From: a bacterium
GTDB taxonomy: Bacteria > Elusimicrobiota > Elusimicrobia > UBA1565 > UBA9628
Direction of reading: 5' to 3'
Assembly: GCA_021790955.1 (NCBI GenBank)
Contig: JAJYFI010000037.1
Coordinates: 1 to 9,169, forward strand
Length of the DNA stretch: 9,169 nucleotides
Position numbers and translations under genes: made by a program. The number at the start of each line of letters is the position of its first letter. Position 1 is the stretch's first letter. The notes beneath the pieces are model-generated. The model worked only from the letters and a program-made list of their open reading frames with translations. It was not told the origin of the DNA and made no database searches. Positions 6,409 to 9,169 of the stretch are shown here, piece after piece.

Positions 6409-7254
6409 ATGCGATTCCTCACTTTCCTCGCCAGCCGCTTCGTCGCCGGAGACAACGCCCAGGAGGCGGCGGGAGTTGTTCGCGGGCTCAACCAGGACGC
6501 GCTTTTGGCCTCCCTCGACTTTCTGGGGGAAAACGTCACCTCTCGGGACGAGGCGATCCGCGCCACGGAGGAGTACGTCGGGCTTCTCAAGCTCATCGCC
6601 CAGGCGGAGATCGATTGCAACGTTTCGGTCAAGCTCTCCCAGCTGGGCCTCGGCTTGGATGAGGGCCTCGGCCGCGACAACTTGGACCGCCTGCTCTCGG
6701 AGGCGGCCAGGCTCAATAACTTCGTTCGCCTCGACATGGAGGGCTCCGAGTGGACCCAGCGGACGCTCGACGTTTTCTTCTCGTTCTTCCCGTCCAAATA
6801 CCGCTGCGTGGGAGTTGTCATTCAGGCCGCGCTTAGACGATCGGAGCGGGACATCCAGGATCTCGTCCGCGCGGGAGCGCGGGTGAGGCTCTGCAAGGGG
6901 GCCTACAAGGAGCCTGCGGCGATCGCCTATCAGAGCCGCGAGGAGGTCAACGCCTCATATGATCACCTGGCGAAACTTCTTTTGAAGGCGCCGCGCCCAG
7001 CCTTCGCGACCCACGACGACGAGCGCATTCTCAACGCCGTCGAAGCGGCCAACGCGGCCGGCCTCAAGCCCGGAGACTTCGAGATACAGATGCTCTATGG
7101 TTTGCGAGCGAGCCGCTGGCGCGAGCTGGCGCGCCAGGGGCATGCCATGCGCGTTTACGTCCCCTACGGTTCCCATTGGTTCCCTTATTTCTGCCGCCGC
7201 CTTCGCGAGCGAAAGGAGAATATCGCCTTTGTCCTGAGGCATTCGTTCAAATAA
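6409..7254 (+). CDS. Proline dehydrogenase (monofunctional PRODH)
   Basis: 281 residues from ATG 6409. It is an FAD enzyme that oxidises L-proline to 1-pyrroline-5-carboxylate and passes electrons to the quinone pool, the first step of proline catabolism. Family motifs in order: RFVAGDN (10-16), LDFLGE (36-41), SVKLSQLGL with K75, RLDMEGS with D109, VVIQA (136-140), RLCKGAYKEP (160-169), ATHD (200-203), FEIQMLYG (224-231) and YVPYGSHWFPYFCRRL, in which Y260, R263 and R264 match the Y-x-x-R-R substrate carboxylate motif. A GTG at 6355 opens the same frame and would add 18 residues, but these are encoded by the palindromic hairpin and resemble nothing in the family. Even so, the N-terminus is shorter than in Thermus or Deinococcus PRODH (about 300 residues), and the Shine-Dalgarno signal is weak for either start. 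The TAA stop directly abuts tdh. No pyrroline-5-carboxylate dehydrogenase lies in the window. Confidence 0.92.
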   Translation: MRFLTFLASRFVAGDNAQEAAGVVRGLNQDALLASLDFLGENVTSRDEAIRATEEYVGLLKLIAQAEIDCNVSVKLSQLGLGLDEGLGRDNLDRLLSEAARLNNFVRLDMEGSEWTQRTLDVFFSFFPSKYRCVGVVIQAALRRSERDIQDLVRAGARVRLCKGAYKEPAAIAYQSREEVNASYDHLAKLLLKAPRPAFATHDDERILNAVEAANAAGLKPGDFEIQMLYGLRASRWRELARQGHAMRVYVPYGSHWFPYFCRRLRERKENIAFVLRHSFK

Positions 7255-8288
7255 ATGAAAGCGATCCTGAAAGCCAAGCCCGTTCCCGGCGCTGTTTTTT
7301 CGGAAGTGGCCGATCCCAAGCCTCGCCACGGCGAGCTTCTGATCAAGGTGCACCGCGCCTCCATCTGCGGCTCGGATTTGGCGCTCTATAATTGGAACTC
7401 CTGGGCGCCTGGCCGGGTCAAGACCCCTCTGATGTTCGGCCATGAGTTCTGCGGAACGGTCCTGTCCTGCGGACCCGGCGCTTACGGTTTCAAGGCGGGA
7501 GACTTCGTATCGGTCGAGTCCCACATCTACTGCGACCGATGCCTCCAATGCCGCCTTGGCCAGCGCCACGTTTGCGAGAACATGAAGCTCATCGGGGTCG
7601 ACGCCCCCGGCGGCTTCGGCGAGTTCGCGGTCATCCCCGCCCGCGTCGCTTGGCGGCACAAGACGGGGTCCCTGCGCGACCTGGGCTCGCTTTTCGAGCC
7701 GTTCGGGAACGCCGTCTACTCGGTCTCGGTCGAGGACGTCAGGGACCAGATCGTTTTGATCCAGGGCGCCGGCCCCCAGGGGCTCTTCGCGGTCGCGGTC
7801 GCCAAGGCCCTGGGCGCGCGGCGCGTGGTCGTCGTGGAGGGCTCGAAATTCCGCGGGGCCTTGGCCGAGAAGATGGGCGCGGACGCCGTGGTCAAGCCCG
7901 ACGGGGCGAGAACCCTTTCCAAGGCCCTCAAGGCGGCCAAGAGGCCCGGGGGCTATGACGCCGTTCTCGAGCTTTCCGGGAACGCCGAGGCCGCGGCCAT
8001 GTCCTTGAAGGCGGCCCGGGCCGGCGGGCGGGTGACGGCTTTTGGCCTTCCGGGGCGGCCGGTCGAGATCGACTGGGCGCAGGACCTCATCTTCAAGGGC
8101 CTGAGGGTTTACGGGATCATCGGCCGGAGAATCTGGGAGACCTGGGAGCAGGCGGACGCGCTTTTGGAGTCCGGAGCGGTCGACCTCCGCCCGGTCGTCA
8201 CGCACGTTCTTCCCATGAAGGATTTCAAGGAGGGCTTCAGGCTCATGATGTCCCCCGAAAAAAACTGCGGCAAGGTGGTGCTGGTTCC

Positions 8289-8292
<4 letters not shown>
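7255..8292 (+). CDS. tdh: L-threonine 3-dehydrogenase
   Basis: 345 residues, a zinc-dependent medium-chain dehydrogenase that oxidises L-threonine to 2-amino-3-oxobutyrate with NAD+. Catalytic-zinc residues are C38 in ICGSD with H63-E64 in GHE. C93, C96, C99 and C107 form the structural-zinc lobe. H90 and S40 fit the proton relay (S for the Thr of E. coli). The Rossmann fold starts at GAGPQG (171-176) with acidic E195 at the end of the next strand, suiting NAD. YNWNSW (45-50), EPFGNAV (148-154), IDWAQ and FKGLRVYGIIGR are typical of Tdh rather than other alcohol or sorbitol dehydrogenases. Its ATG follows the proline dehydrogenase stop with no gap (TAAATG) and lacks a clear Shine-Dalgarno, suggesting translational coupling. 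The kbl homologue downstream, overlapping by ATGA, confirms the pathway. Confidence 0.95.

Positions 8293-9169
<877 letters not shown>

Noticed and set aside
6955..8205. Long minus-strand open frame (416 codons) opposite proline dehydrogenase and tdh
   Set aside because: It lies antisense to two genes with full motif sets, has no recognisable domain, and its length follows from high GC and codon bias.

Overview
This 9.2 kb window comes from a GC-rich bacterial chromosome. It reads as core metabolism and housekeeping, with one small insertion-sequence scar. Pointers to the host are an SMC condensin, a cyclopropane-fatty-acid synthase, an initiator tRNA without an encoded CCA, and an archaeal/thermophile-type fructose-1,6-bisphosphate aldolase/phosphatase. 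Together they suggest an uncultured or deep-branching bacterial phylum (Elusimicrobiota/Omnitrophota-like lineages are a guess), not a well-known model group. The sequence alone does not fix the taxon.

Layout. Positions 4-77 hold an initiator tRNA-Met, closed by a strong intrinsic terminator (97-128). It is followed by a decayed C-terminal piece of an IS630-type transposase (about 141-302), which runs head-on into the next gene. On the minus strand, cfa (2669-1518) is followed after 57 bases by the bifunctional FBP aldolase/phosphatase gene (1459-299). A 148-base divergent intergenic region (2670-2817) contains an AT-rich island, a plausible extended -10 promoter and an inverted repeat. It separates cfa from smc (2818-6309, plus strand). 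A 99-base gap with several hairpins precedes three tightly packed plus-strand genes: a monofunctional proline dehydrogenase (6409-7254), L-threonine 3-dehydrogenase tdh (7255-8292, directly abutting) and a glycine C-acetyltransferase kbl (from 8289, ATGA overlap), which runs off the window end.

How the genes work together. Tdh and Kbl form the two-step threonine-to-glycine plus acetyl-CoA pathway. Proline dehydrogenase starts proline breakdown, so the 3' half is an amino-acid catabolism operon. The aldolase/phosphatase commits triose phosphates to fructose-6-phosphate, a one-way gluconeogenic step, which fits a cell growing on amino acids (inference). Cfa modifies membrane lipids and SMC organises the chromosome; neither has an obvious functional link to the others.

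I found no clearly new multi-gene system. The points most worth a second look are residue-level departures in conserved proteins (SMC Q-loop Gln to Met, a shortened SMC hinge, Cfa active-site His to Gln), an initiator tRNA with a non-canonical anticodon stem, a CTAG shared as stop codon by two convergent reading frames, and a strong palindromic hairpin just upstream of the catabolic operon.
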